Source: Myxococcota bacterium (GTDB taxonomy: Bacteria > Myxococcota_A > UBA9160 > SZUA-336). Taken from it: 51,686 bases of DNA. Below are positions 18,381 to 26,669 of this stretch, in pieces. Under the pieces are notes generated by a model, which was not told the DNA's origin, did not search any database, and saw only the letters and a program-made list of their open reading frames with translations. The position numbers and the translations under genes are program-made. The first letter of the stretch is position 1; each line of letters begins with the position of its first letter. The stretch lies in the NCBI GenBank assembly GCA_035498015.1, contig DATKAO010000108.1, positions 1-51,686 of the forward strand, written 5' to 3'.

Positions 18381-18743
18381 ATGAGAAAGCCCGGGCTCGC
18401 CCTCGCGCTCGCTTTTGCCCTGGCCGCGCTCTCGAGCCCGGCAGGGGCGGGCACGACCCGCTACAACCCGCAGCGCTCGGGGCACCCGCTGCGCATCATC
18501 GCGTACATGCTGCACCCGGTCGGGGTGGTCGCCGACACACTGCTCTTCCACCCCGCCTGGTGGCTCGGCACGCACGAGCCGCTGCGGACTCTGTTCGGCG
18601 TCGACGTCGTGTTCGACGACTCGGCGGAGATCGCGCGCGACATCCAGGAGAAGCGGGCACAGGCCCTCCAGCCGCCCGCGGCTCCGCCTCCGCAGGAGCC
18701 GGACGTCCAGCCCGCTCCCACGCCCGACTCCGACAGCCCGTAG
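18381..18743 (+). CDS. small exported protein of unknown function
   Basis: 120 aa with a signal peptide (RKPGLALALAFALAALSSPAGAG). The mature part carries GHPLRIIAYMLHPVGVVAD and PAWWLGTHEPLRTLFGVD, a short pattern also seen at the N-termini or as a small domain in envelope proteins of delta-type bacteria (from memory, not checked). The C-terminal third is Pro/Gln-rich and low in structure. The hydrophobic middle may lie on the membrane. No enzyme motif. It has its own ATG with GGAA upstream and is followed by a stable hairpin. Confidence 0.7.
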   Translation: MRKPGLALALAFALAALSSPAGAGTTRYNPQRSGHPLRIIAYMLHPVGVVADTLLFHPAWWLGTHEPLRTLFGVDVVFDDSAEIARDIQEKRAQALQPPAAPPPQEPDVQPAPTPDSDSP

Positions 18744-18746
18744 CCG

Positions 18747-18778
18747 CGCTTCTCGTCTTCGTTCCATGACGAGAAGCG
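18747..18778 (+). terminator. hairpin after the small exported protein gene
   Basis: A perfect 11-bp inverted repeat (CGCTTCTCGTC at 18747-18757 and its complement at 18768-18778) with a 10-base loop, starting 3 bases after the stop codon. No T tract follows, so it may be a weak terminator or an RNA-end stabiliser before the lpt operon. Confidence 0.55.
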
Positions 18779-18868
18779 GCGCACCCGCTCCAACCAAGGT
18801 ATGCTTCTTGCTTATCCCGGACGCACTCCGACCGAGGAGCAGCGGGGGGCTCGGAGGAGAGCGAACGG

Positions 18869-19432
18869 ATGCGAGGGAGCGCGAGGCCACGTCTCAGCCG
18901 CGGCAGCATGGCCGCGGTCGTGTGCCTGTCACTCGGCTGTGGACCCGCGTCCGACTTCCTCGACAACGGCGGGCCACGCGCGGCGCCGGAGATGCCTCCG
19001 ATCGAGATGGACCGAGTGATCTACGAGGGATACCACGGCGACTTGCAGGACCTGCTCGTGACCGCGGCCGGGGCCACGGTCGACATGGCGACCAAGGTCG
19101 CGCACCTGCGAGACGTGTCGATCCATTTCGCGACCGAGGACGCGAGCAAGGTCGAGATCGCCGCGCCTCACGGCCAGTTCCATCTCGACAAGGACGACTT
19201 CGTGCTCACCGACGGAGTCACCGGCACGACCGAGGAGGGGCAGAAGTTCAAGACAAGGGCCGTGCACTACGTGGGCGCGCGGCGCGTGATCGCGAGCGAC
19301 AGCCCGGTCGAGCTGCGGCGCGACAATCTCGTGCTCACCGCCACGGGCATGGAGCTCGAGGTCGCGACTCACAAGCTGCACCTGACCGGGAACGTCAAGG
19401 CGCGCGTGACGCCGAAGGCGCAGCCACAGTGA
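18869..19432 (+). CDS. lptC: LPS export protein LptC-like
   Basis: 187 aa. N-terminal [12 protein letters not shown] gives a lipobox-like Cys, or a membrane anchor in other LptC. The body has the strand-rich LptC/OstA pattern: [66 protein letters not shown] and [27 protein letters not shown]. LptC takes LPS from the inner-membrane LptBFG complex and gives it to LptA in the periplasm. It lies before lptA and lptB with 4-base overlaps. A Cys lipoprotein form is unusual for LptC, which normally is anchored by a helix. The ATG at 18869 gives the signal peptide. Confidence 0.85.
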   Translation: MRGSARPRLSRGSMAAVVCLSLGCGPASDFLDNGGPRAAPEMPPIEMDRVIYEGYHGDLQDLLVTAAGATVDMATKVAHLRDVSIHFATEDASKVEIAAPHGQFHLDKDDFVLTDGVTGTTEEGQKFKTRAVHYVGARRVIASDSPVELRRDNLVLTATGMELEVATHKLHLTGNVKARVTPKAQPQ

Positions 19433-20076
19433 CTCGTGCGGCGGCGCTCGCCTGTCTGGTGGTGCTGGCGTGGGCCGCGCGCGCCGACACCCCTGCGCCC
19501 GCGCCGCCCGCTCCGCCCAGCGAGCCGCCGAAGACCTCCGCCGAGGCCGCCGACCGGCTCGGGCTGAAGTTCACGCCCGGCGCGGAGCTCGTGATCACCT
19601 CCGACGAAGCCGAAGGCGTGAAGGCGGCCGACGGCCGCCAGACGGTCGTGTTCACCAAGCGCGTGAAGGCGCGCCAGGGCGACATGAACCTGACCTGCGA
19701 CTGGCTGCAGGCGATCTACCCGCCGACCGCCGCCGGTCACCCGGACAAGATCAACGCCAAGGGCTCGGTCGTGATCACGCAGGGCACGAACCAGGCGCTG
19801 TGCACCGAGGCGCAGGTCGACAACGTCAACTGCACCGCCGAGTGCCACAGCGGCGGCGACCAGGCGAGCTTGCACCGCGCGACCGACGACGTGCTCGCCG
19901 ACACGATCTACTTCGACCTGTGCAAGAGCACCGTGAAGGCGGTCGGGAACGTGTCGGTGCGCGTGCGCCAGACCGACCCGAACACCCCGAGCGCGACGCC
20001 CGCGACGGGCACCACGCCGGCGCCCGCGAAGGCTCCTGCCCCAGCGCCGGCGCCGGCCAAGGCGAGCGGCGGATGA
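19429..20076 (+). CDS. lptA: LPS transport periplasmic protein LptA-like, cysteine-containing
   Basis: 215 aa. Signal peptide [19 protein letters not shown], a Pro-rich linker, then an OstA/LptA strand region ([86 protein letters not shown]). LptA forms the periplasmic bridge that carries LPS to the outer membrane. Five Cys are in the mature part, which ordinary LptA lacks, and the C-terminal 35 residues are Ala/Pro-rich. The GTG start overlaps the lptC stop (GTGA), and its own stop overlaps the lptB ATG. The LptA call rests mainly on fold pattern and position. Confidence 0.8.
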   Translation: MTRAAALACLVVLAWAARADTPAPAPPAPPSEPPKTSAEAADRLGLKFTPGAELVITSDEAEGVKAADGRQTVVFTKRVKARQGDMNLTCDWLQAIYPPTAAGHPDKINAKGSVVITQGTNQALCTEAQVDNVNCTAECHSGGDQASLHRATDDVLADTIYFDLCKSTVKAVGNVSVRVRQTDPNTPSATPATGTTPAPAKAPAPAPAPAKASGG

Positions 20077-20801
20077 TGACCCCGACGCTGCACGCGCGCG
20101 ACCTGTGCAAGCGCTTCGGCGCGAAGGAAGCGGTGCGCGACGTGCGCGTCGCCGTCGGCCCGGGCGAGGTGGTCGGCCTGCTCGGCCCCAACGGGGCGGG
20201 CAAGACCACCACGTTCAACATGATCGTCGGCCGCATCCACCCCACGGCCGGGCACGTGTACCTCGGTGAGGAGGAGATCACCGATCTGCCGATGTACCAG
20301 AGGGCGCGGAAGGGCATCACCTACCTGCCGCAGGAGCCCTCGATCTTCCGGAAGCTCACGGTGGAGGAGAACATCCTGGCGATCCTCGAGACACTGCCCA
20401 TGCGCCGCCACGAGCGACACGAGCGCGCCAGGGAGCTGCTGGGCGAGCTCGACCTGGTGGCCAAGCGCAAGCAGAAGGGCGCCACGCTCTCGGGCGGCGA
20501 ACGGCGGCGCGTGGAGATCACGCGCGCGCTCGTGCTCGACCCGCGCTTCATGCTGCTCGACGAGCCGTTCTCGGGCATCGACCCGATCGCCGTGATCGAC
20601 ATCCAGAAGATCATCTCGCAGCTGCGCGAGCGCGGCATCGGCATCGTGATCACCGACCACAACGTGCGCGAGACACTCACGATCTGCGACCGCGCGTACA
20701 TCATCAAGGACGGGCGCATCATCCGCGAGGGATCGCCCAACGAAATCACGGAGGACCCGACGGTTCGCGAGATCTATCTCGGGCAGAACTTCCGGTTGTA
20801 A
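20073..20801 (+). CDS. lptB: LPS export ABC transporter ATP-binding protein LptB
   Basis: 242 aa, full length for the family. Walker [18 protein letters not shown]-loop [18 protein letters not shown], signature [15 protein letters not shown], Walker [14 protein letters not shown] and the switch His in [18 protein letters not shown]; the [12 protein letters not shown] segment and DHNVRETL are LptB hallmarks. LptB powers extraction of LPS from the inner membrane with LptF and LptG, which are not in this window. ATGA overlap with lptA; three bases before rpoN. Confidence 0.96.
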   Translation: MMTPTLHARDLCKRFGAKEAVRDVRVAVGPGEVVGLLGPNGAGKTTTFNMIVGRIHPTAGHVYLGEEEITDLPMYQRARKGITYLPQEPSIFRKLTVEENILAILETLPMRRHERHERARELLGELDLVAKRKQKGATLSGGERRRVEITRALVLDPRFMLLDEPFSGIDPIAVIDIQKIISQLRERGIGIVITDHNVRETLTICDRAYIIKDGRIIREGSPNEITEDPTVREIYLGQNFRL

Positions 20802-20804
20802 GTC

Positions 20805-22268
20805 ATGGCGCTCGAGCTCAAGCAGACCGTCAAGCTCACCCAGTCGCTGGTGATGACTCCCCAGCTGCAGCAGGCGATCAAGCTCCTGCAGCTGTCGCGG
20901 CTCGAGCTGCAGAACACGATCCAGCAGGAGCTGGTCGAGAACCCGGTGCTCGAGGAGGCGCTCGAGGACGAGGCGGCGCCCGAGGAGATCGCCGCCGACG
21001 AGAACGAGCCCGGCGAGGTGCCCGCGGCGCCCGAGGCCGCGCAGACCGCGGCCGCGGAGGCCGAGACGGCCACGCCCAGCACCGACGACATGGTCGGCGA
21101 CCTCGACTGGGAGAGCTACATGGAGTCGAAGCCGCAGACCAGCCTGTCGCGCGGCGACGACGACCGGCCGGCGCTCGACGCGAACCTGACTCCGGCGACG
21201 TCGCTCAACGACCACCTGATCTGGCAGCTCGGCTTCGTGGAGCTGGAAGAGATCGAGCGCGAGATCGCGCTGCGCATCGTGTGGAACCTGAACGACGACG
21301 GCTATCTCCAGGAGGACCTCGAGGCGATCGCGGCCGAGACCAAGACCGAGGTCAGGACGGTCGAGAAGGTGCTGGCGCGCGTGCAGGAGCTCGACCCGGT
21401 GGGCGTGGCCGCGCGCAGCCTGGCCGAGTGTCTCTTGATCCAGATGCGGGTCGCGGGGGTCACCGAGGGCCTGGCCGTGCGCATCATCACCCAGCACCTC
21501 GACGCGCTGCAGAAGCACGACTTCCGCGGCATCGCGCGCATGGAGAACTGCGAGCTGGCCGAGGTCGCGGCGGCGGCCAAGCTGATCGGCTCGTTCGAGC
21601 CCCGGCCGGGCCGGCAGTTCGCGGGCGACGAGCCGGTCTACATCACCCCGGACATCTTCGTGCACAAGCTCGGCGACGAGTACCACGTGGTCCTGAACGA
21701 GGACGGCATGCCCAAGCTGCGCGTCAGCCTGGCCTACAAGCAGGTGCTGGCGAACAAGGACGGCAACGGCAAGCAGACGCGCGAGTACGTGCGCGAGAAG
21801 CTGCGCTCCGCGGTCTGGCTGATCAAGTCGATCCACCAGCGCCAGCGCACGATCGTGCGGGTCATGGAGTCGATCATCCGCTTCCAGCGCGAGTTCTTCG
21901 ACAAGGGCCCGGAGCACCTGCGGCCGCTCAACCTGCGCGACGTGGCGGACGACATCGGCATGCACGAGTCCACGGTGTCGCGAGTCACCACCAACAAGTA
22001 CACGCAGACCCCCCATGGGGTCTTCGAGCTCAAGTTCTTCTTCAACTCGAGCATCCGCACCTCCGACGGCGACGGGATCGCATCCGAGTCGGTCAAGGAG
22101 AAGATCCTGCAGATCATCCGGGCCGAGGACTCGCGCAATCCGCTCTCGGACCAGAAGATCGCGGAGCTGCTGTCCGACGCGAGCATCCAGATCGCGCGGC
22201 GGACCGTCACGAAATACCGCGAGGCGCTGCGTATCCTGTCTTCGACGCAGCGCCGGCAGATCGGCTAA
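20805..22268 (+). CDS. rpoN: RNA polymerase sigma-54 factor
   Basis: 487 aa. Region I is Gln/Leu-rich (LKQTVKLTQSLVMTPQLQQAIKLLQL), which holds the polymerase in a closed state until an AAA+ activator acts. Region II is acidic (residues ~45-110). Region III has the core-binding part and the helix-turn-helix (LRDVADDIGMHESTVSRVTTNKY). The RpoN box is IARRTVTKYREALRI close to the C-terminus, which reads the -24 promoter element. Its place after lptB is the normal proteobacterial order. No sigma-54 promoter was seen in the gaps of this window. Confidence 0.97.
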   Translation: MALELKQTVKLTQSLVMTPQLQQAIKLLQLSRLELQNTIQQELVENPVLEEALEDEAAPEEIAADENEPGEVPAAPEAAQTAAAEAETATPSTDDMVGDLDWESYMESKPQTSLSRGDDDRPALDANLTPATSLNDHLIWQLGFVELEEIEREIALRIVWNLNDDGYLQEDLEAIAAETKTEVRTVEKVLARVQELDPVGVAARSLAECLLIQMRVAGVTEGLAVRIITQHLDALQKHDFRGIARMENCELAEVAAAAKLIGSFEPRPGRQFAGDEPVYITPDIFVHKLGDEYHVVLNEDGMPKLRVSLAYKQVLANKDGNGKQTREYVREKLRSAVWLIKSIHQRQRTIVRVMESIIRFQREFFDKGPEHLRPLNLRDVADDIGMHESTVSRVTTNKYTQTPHGVFELKFFFNSSIRTSDGDGIASESVKEKILQIIRAEDSRNPLSDQKIAELLSDASIQIARRTVTKYREALRILSSTQRRQIG

Positions 22269-22299
22269 ATTCGCGACCGCTGCGGGCGGGGTTGGGTCC

Positions 22300-22761
22300 A
22301 TGAAGCTCACCGACATTCTCGTGCGAGACGCATGTCGTACCGACCTGCACGGAGAGACCAAGCTCGAGGTCCTGCGCGAGCTGGCCGAGGCCCTGGCCGG
22401 CCAGGTGAGCGGGCTGGACCCGGACAAGCTGTACGGCATGCTGATCGAGCGCGAGAAGCTCGGCACCACGGCCATGGGCGACGGCATCGCGATCCCGCAC
22501 GCCCGGATCGAGTCACTCCAGCGCCTGCTCGCGGTCTTCGGCCTGTCGCGCGCCGGCGTGCCCTTCGACTCGCTGGACGGTCAGGAGACCCACCTGTTCT
22601 TCCTCCTCGTCGCGCCCGGCAAGGAGGGCAGCGCGCACCTGCTGCTCCTGGCGCGCCTGTCGCGGCTGCTCGGCTCCGAGGCGTTCCGGGCGCGCCTGCG
22701 CCAGGTCCAGTCCACCGACGAGCTGTTCCGCGCCTTCGAGGAGGAGGAGTCGAGGCAGTAG
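22300..22761 (+). CDS. ptsN: PTS EIIA(Ntr)-like regulatory protein
   Basis: 153 aa. A fructose/mannitol-type EIIA fold: MGDGIAIPHARIESL holds the phosphorylated His67; VPFDSLDGQETHLFFLLVAP and HLLLLARLSRLLGSEAFRARL follow the family. In proteobacteria EIIA(Ntr) takes phosphate from NPr and regulates K+ uptake, envelope and nitrogen genes rather than importing sugar. The usual hibernation-factor gene (hpf) between rpoN and ptsN is absent; only 31 bases separate them. The stop is followed directly by the hprK ATG. Confidence 0.92.
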   Translation: MKLTDILVRDACRTDLHGETKLEVLRELAEALAGQVSGLDPDKLYGMLIEREKLGTTAMGDGIAIPHARIESLQRLLAVFGLSRAGVPFDSLDGQETHLFFLLVAPGKEGSAHLLLLARLSRLLGSEAFRARLRQVQSTDELFRAFEEEESRQ

Positions 22762-23304
22762 ATGGCCGCCGAGTCTCACGCGCCGCCGCGCATCCACGGC
22801 AGCCTGGTGGAGGTCGCGGGCGTGGGCGTCCTCTTGCTCGGGAAGAGCGGCATCGGCAAGAGTGAGTGCGCGCTCGAGCTGGTGATGCGCGGCCATCGCC
22901 TGGTCGCCGACGACGTGGTGCTCCTGGGCCGCGATGCCGACGGCGCGCCGCTGGGCTTCAGTCCCGAGCTGGTGCGCCACTACATCGAGCTGCGCGGGAT
23001 CGGGATCGTGCACGTGCCGAGCCTGTTCGGCGAGCGCGCGGTCGCGGAGCGCACGCGGGTCGAGCTCGTGGTGCAGCTCGAGGCCTGGGGCGCGGGCGAG
23101 GTCGAGCGCGTGGGCCTGGACCAGCACAAGGAGGTGTTCGCCGGCTTCGAGATCGCGGCGCTGCACCTGCCGGTCGCGCCGGGCCGCAACATCGCCTCGC
23201 TGGTCGAGGTGGCGGCGCGCGTGCACCTGTTGCAGCGCCAGGGTCGCAGCGGGGCGGCGGAGCTCGACGAGCGCCTGTTCGCGCTGCTGCGTGGGCGCTC
23301 GTGA
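22762..23304 (+). CDS. hprK: HPr kinase/phosphorylase, short form
   Basis: 180 aa: only the catalytic C-terminal half of the ~310-aa Firmicute enzyme, like the short alpha-proteobacterial form. The P-loop is LGKSGIGKSECALEL (residues 27-34), RLVADDVVLL carries the acidic catalytic pair, ELRGIGIVHVPSLFG is the HprK signature, and GRNIASLVEVAARVHLL lies near the end. The enzyme phosphorylates and dephosphorylates a Ser of HPr in response to ATP, phosphate and metabolites. Its target HPr is encoded three genes downstream and retains that Ser (Ser48). GTGA overlap with rapZ. Confidence 0.92.
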   Translation: MAAESHAPPRIHGSLVEVAGVGVLLLGKSGIGKSECALELVMRGHRLVADDVVLLGRDADGAPLGFSPELVRHYIELRGIGIVHVPSLFGERAVAERTRVELVVQLEAWGAGEVERVGLDQHKEVFAGFEIAALHLPVAPGRNIASLVEVAARVHLLQRQGRSGAAELDERLFALLRGRS

Positions 23305-24176
23305 GTCTCGGGCCGTCGCTGGTGGTCGTCTCGGGTCTCTCGGGCGCGGGCCGCACGACCGCCATGAAGGCGCTCGAGGACCTGGGCTTCTTCTGCGTCG
23401 ACAACCTGCCGGTGGTGCTGCTCGAGCCGTTCGTGGCGCTGTTCCGCGCCGGCAGCGACCGGCTGGCGGTGGCGGTCGACGTGCGCGAGCGCACGTTCCT
23501 GGCCGCGTTCCCCCACGTCCACGACCACCTGAAGGAGAGCGGCCTGCCGACGCAGCTCCTGTATCTCGACGCCGAGGACGAGGTGCTCGCGCAGCGCTTC
23601 AGCGAGACGCGGCGCGTGCACCCCACGCGCGGCAGCGGCTCGCTGTTCGACGACATCGGCCGCGAGCGCGAGATGATGCTGCCGATCGCGCGCCGCGCGG
23701 ACCTCGTGATCGACACGAGTCACATGAGCGTGCACGATCTGAAGCGCCAGGTGACCCGGCACTTCACCGGCGCGCAGCGCACCGCGCCGATGGAGATCGA
23801 GCTGGTCTCGTTCGGCTTCCGCCACGGCGTGCCCGAAGCCGCCGACCTGATGATCGACGTGCGCTTCCTGCCCAACCCGAACTTCGAGCCCACGCTGCGC
23901 GAGCGCACGGGCCTGGACCCCGAGGTGGCGGCGTTCGTGCTCGAGGCGCCGGGCACGCGGGAGTTCATGGCGAAGCTGTGTGAGTTCGTCGACTTTCTCG
24001 TCCCGCGCTATCAGGAGGAGGGCAAGGCCCACCTCACGGTCGCGCTGGGCTGCACCGGGGGCCAGCACCGCTCGGTGGCGGTGGCCCGGGCGCTGGAAAG
24101 ACATCTCACGGAGCGCAAGATTGACGTGCGGGTGACTCACCGCGACGTCCAACGCGCGCGGAGGACGGAATCGTGA
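23301..24176 (+). CDS. rapZ: RapZ-family RNase adapter / nucleotide-binding protein
   Basis: 291 aa. P-loop VVSGLSGAGRTTAMKALEDLGF, with Arg at the usual Walker A Lys (residue 18), as is common in actinobacterial members. VDNLPVVLLEP, TRRVHPT, and the C-terminal SFGFRHGVPEAADLMIDVRFLPNP and GCTGGQHRSVAVARAL match the family throughout. In E. coli RapZ binds the sRNA GlmZ and guides RNase E, controlling amino-sugar synthesis for the envelope; elsewhere it binds UDP-GlcNAc and regulates other proteins. The GTG start at 23301 overlaps hprK; the stop overlaps the EIIA gene. Confidence 0.94.
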   Translation: MSLGPSLVVVSGLSGAGRTTAMKALEDLGFFCVDNLPVVLLEPFVALFRAGSDRLAVAVDVRERTFLAAFPHVHDHLKESGLPTQLLYLDAEDEVLAQRFSETRRVHPTRGSGSLFDDIGREREMMLPIARRADLVIDTSHMSVHDLKRQVTRHFTGAQRTAPMEIELVSFGFRHGVPEAADLMIDVRFLPNPNFEPTLRERTGLDPEVAAFVLEAPGTREFMAKLCEFVDFLVPRYQEEGKAHLTVALGCTGGQHRSVAVARALERHLTERKIDVRVTHRDVQRARRTES

Positions 24177-24595
24177 TCGGAATCCTCATCTTGTCCCACT
24201 ACGGGCTCGCCGACGAGTTCGTGGGCGCGCTGCGCCACATCGTCGGTGAGCTGCCTCACGTGCGCGCCATCGGGCTCGATCCCGCGACCGCCACGCCGGA
24301 AGACATGCGGGCTCAGATCGACAAGGCGCTGCGCGAGGTGGACCAGGGGCAGGGGGCCCTGGTGCTGGTCGACATGTTCGGCGGCACCCCTTCGAACCTG
24401 TCACTCTCCTTCCTGGAGGAGGGCCGGATCGAGGTCGTGACTGGTGTGAATCTTCCCATGTTGGTCAAAGTCGCGCGGCCCAAGCCCGGCATGGGCATCC
24501 ACGAGCTGGCCGAGACCGCGCGCGACTACGGCCGGCGCAACATCTCGGTGGCCAGCGACCTGCTCGCCAACCGCGCGGAGAAGCGGGACGCATGA
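24173..24595 (+). CDS. PTS EIIA, mannose/fructose (ManX-type)
   Basis: 140 aa. The fold of EIIA(Man): IGILILSHYGLADEFVGAL has the phosphorylated His9; GALVLVDMFGGTPSNLSLSFL is the family signature; VVTGVNLPMLVKVA follows. This domain takes phosphate from HPr. No EIIB or EIIC partner is in the window, so it is probably a regulatory EIIA, as in other delta-type genomes. The GTG start overlaps rapZ by 4 bases and the stop overlaps the HPr ATG. Confidence 0.92.
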   Translation: MIGILILSHYGLADEFVGALRHIVGELPHVRAIGLDPATATPEDMRAQIDKALREVDQGQGALVLVDMFGGTPSNLSLSFLEEGRIEVVTGVNLPMLVKVARPKPGMGIHELAETARDYGRRNISVASDLLANRAEKRDA

Positions 24596-24867
24596 GCCGC
24601 GCGGAGCGCGACTGCACGATCGCCAACCAGCTGGGGCTGCATCTGCGCGCCGCGGCTGCGTTCGTGAAGGTCGCCGAGCGCTTCAAGAGCGACGTCGCGC
24701 TCGAGCGCGAGGGGACGCGCGCCAACGGGAAGAGCATCATTGCGCTCGTGACTCTGGCCGCGCCCGTCGGCACGCAGGTGCGCGTGGTCGCCGACGGCGC
24801 GGACGCGGACGACGCCGTGGCCGCATTAGCGCAACTCATTTCGGACCGCTTCGGAGAAGGCGCGTGA
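24592..24867 (+). CDS. ptsH: phosphocarrier protein HPr
   Basis: 91 aa, normal HPr length. The active-site loop reads LGLHLRAAAAF: His17 and the following Arg are kept, but the usual GLHARPA is changed to GLHLRAA with loss of the Pro. RANGKSIIALVTLAAPVG contains Ser48, the site that HPr kinase modifies. HPr carries phosphate from EI to the two EIIA proteins encoded upstream. The ATG at 24592 overlaps the EIIA stop, and the stop overlaps the EI GTG. Confidence 0.93.
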   Translation: MSRAERDCTIANQLGLHLRAAAAFVKVAERFKSDVALEREGTRANGKSIIALVTLAAPVGTQVRVVADGADADDAVAALAQLISDRFGEGA

Positions 24868-26633
24868 AGTCGCGCGGCTCCGAGCACCGCGGACTGCCCG
24901 TCTCACCGGGAATCGCGATCGGTCCCGCGTACGTCCTACGGCGCGAGCGCATCGTGATTCCCGAGCACCGCATCCGCGACGAGCAGGCCGACGGCGAAGT
25001 CGAGCGCTTGCGCATGGCCTTTGCGTCGACGCGCGCCAAGCTCGACGAGATCAAGCGCGGCATGCAGGGCACGGGCCTGGTCGGCACGATCTTCGACGCG
25101 CAGTTCCTGTTCCTCGAGGACCCCACGCTCCTGCAGCACGCCGAGGCGAACATCCGCGAGCACGGGCTGAACGCGGAGTGGGCGCTGCAGCGCGAGCTGC
25201 GCCGGCTCGAGGAGCTGTTCGAGTCACTGCCCGACCCGTACCTGCGCGAGCGCGCCAGCGACATCGGCTTCATCGTGCGCCGCGTGCTGCAGGCGCTGAT
25301 GGGCCGCGAGCCCGAAGGCCTGCGCAACGCGCCGCCCGGCGTGATCGTGGTGGCCGAGGACCTGTCACCCGGCGAGGTCGCACAGGTGACTCGCCAGAGC
25401 GTGGCCGGCTTCGTGACCGAGACCGGCTCGCGCACCTCGCACGTCACGATCATGGCGCGCAGCCTGGAGATCCCCGCGGTGGTCGCGGTGGGCGCCGAGC
25501 TCGTGCGCGAGCTGGCCGACGGAGTCACGCTGATTCTCGACGGCCGCACCGGCCGCGTGATCGTCGACCCCGATCCGACCACGATCGCCGAGTACCAGAA
25601 GCAGCTCGCCGACCTGAAGGCGCTGTCGCGCGAGCTGTTCCGCTACGTGGACCTGCCCGCCGAGACCAAGGACGGCGTGGCGATGAGCCTGCTCGCGAAC
25701 GTCGACCAGCTGGAAGAGGCGCGCGACGCGCTGCGCTACGGCGCCGAGGGCATCGGGCTGTACCGCACCGAGTTCCTGTTCCTGAACCGGCACGACCTGC
25801 CCGGCGAAGACGAGCAGTGCGCGGCCTACGCGCGCATCCTGGCCGCGGTCGCGCCGTACTCGGCCACGATCCGCACGCTCGACATCGGCGGCGAGAAGGT
25901 TCCGACCGGCCTGGACCTCTCCGACGAGGCGAACCCGGCGCTCGGGCTGCGCGGCATCCGCATGTCGCACCACCGGCCCGACGTGTTCCGCACCCAGCTG
26001 CGGGCGCTCTTGCGGGCCAGCACCCAGGGGAAGCTGAAGATCCTCCTGCCCATGGTCTCCAGCCTGGCCGAGGTGGAGCAGGCGCGCGCGGCGCTCGACG
26101 TGGCCAAGCGCGAGCTGGCGCGCGAGCGGGTGGTCTTCGACCGCGACGTGCCGCTGGGCGTCATGATCGAGACTCCGGCCGCGGCCATGATCGTGGACCT
26201 GATCGCGCCCTACGCGGACTTCCTGTCGATCGGGACCAACGACCTCTTGCAGTACACGCTCGCGGTCGACCGCTCGAACGAACAGGTCGCCTATCTCTAC
26301 GAGCCGCTGCACCCGGCGCACCTGCGCATGATCCAGCGCATCGGTCAGGCGGCGCGGCGCTCGGGAATCGTGGTCGGGATGTGCGGTGAGATGGCCGGTG
26401 ACCCGCTGCACGTCTGGATCCTCCTGGCGCTGGGCATCCGCGAGCTCTCCATGGCGCCCTTCGCGATCCCGCTGCTCAAGCGCATCCTGCGCGACTCGAC
26501 CGCAGCGGAAGCCCGCGAATTGCTGATGGAATGCCTGCGCCTGGGCGGCCCCCAGGACATCCGCCAGCGGGTCGAACAGAGGATGCGCGAGCGCTTTCCC
26601 GTTGAGTTTGAGCGAATGGCCCTTCAGGGTTAG
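24864..26633 (+). CDS. ptsI: PTS enzyme I (PEP-protein phosphotransferase)
   Basis: 589 aa, full-length EI without the GAF domain of EI(Ntr). N-terminal HPr-binding domain starting RGLPVSPGIAIGPAYVLRR; the phospho-His loop TETGSRTSHVTIMARSLEIP puts His193 at the active site; the PEP-binding TIM barrel has GLYRTEFLF, LDIGGEK, MVSSLAEV, IGTNDLLQYTLAVDRSN and the catalytic Cys in GMCGEMAGDP. It starts the relay by taking phosphate from phosphoenolpyruvate. The GTG overlaps the ptsH stop. A promoter for metK seems to lie within its last codons. Confidence 0.96.
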   Translation: MKSRGSEHRGLPVSPGIAIGPAYVLRRERIVIPEHRIRDEQADGEVERLRMAFASTRAKLDEIKRGMQGTGLVGTIFDAQFLFLEDPTLLQHAEANIREHGLNAEWALQRELRRLEELFESLPDPYLRERASDIGFIVRRVLQALMGREPEGLRNAPPGVIVVAEDLSPGEVAQVTRQSVAGFVTETGSRTSHVTIMARSLEIPAVVAVGAELVRELADGVTLILDGRTGRVIVDPDPTTIAEYQKQLADLKALSRELFRYVDLPAETKDGVAMSLLANVDQLEEARDALRYGAEGIGLYRTEFLFLNRHDLPGEDEQCAAYARILAAVAPYSATIRTLDIGGEKVPTGLDLSDEANPALGLRGIRMSHHRPDVFRTQLRALLRASTQGKLKILLPMVSSLAEVEQARAALDVAKRELARERVVFDRDVPLGVMIETPAAAMIVDLIAPYADFLSIGTNDLLQYTLAVDRSNEQVAYLYEPLHPAHLRMIQRIGQAARRSGIVVGMCGEMAGDPLHVWILLALGIRELSMAPFAIPLLKRILRDSTAAEARELLMECLRLGGPQDIRQRVEQRMRERFPVEFERMALQG

Positions 26634-26636
26634 GAT
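26608..26636 (+). promoter_or_regulatory. possible promoter of metK-ahcY
   Basis: TTGAGC (26608-26613) and TAGGAT (26631-26636) are 17 bases apart and overlap the end of ptsI. The predicted start is about 27 bases before the metK ATG. No SAM riboswitch fits in the 36-base gap. Confidence 0.4.
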
Positions 26637-26669
26637 TCGCCGCGATTCGGGGGAAAGGACGGCATTCTC

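Noticed and set aside
19908-22487. 859-codon minus-strand open frame opposite lptB-rpoN
   Set aside because: Antisense shadow of two strongly recognised genes; no motif.
26634-26669. SAM or SAH riboswitch before metK or ahcY
   Set aside because: Gaps of 36 and 18 bases are too short for any known SAM or SAH riboswitch.
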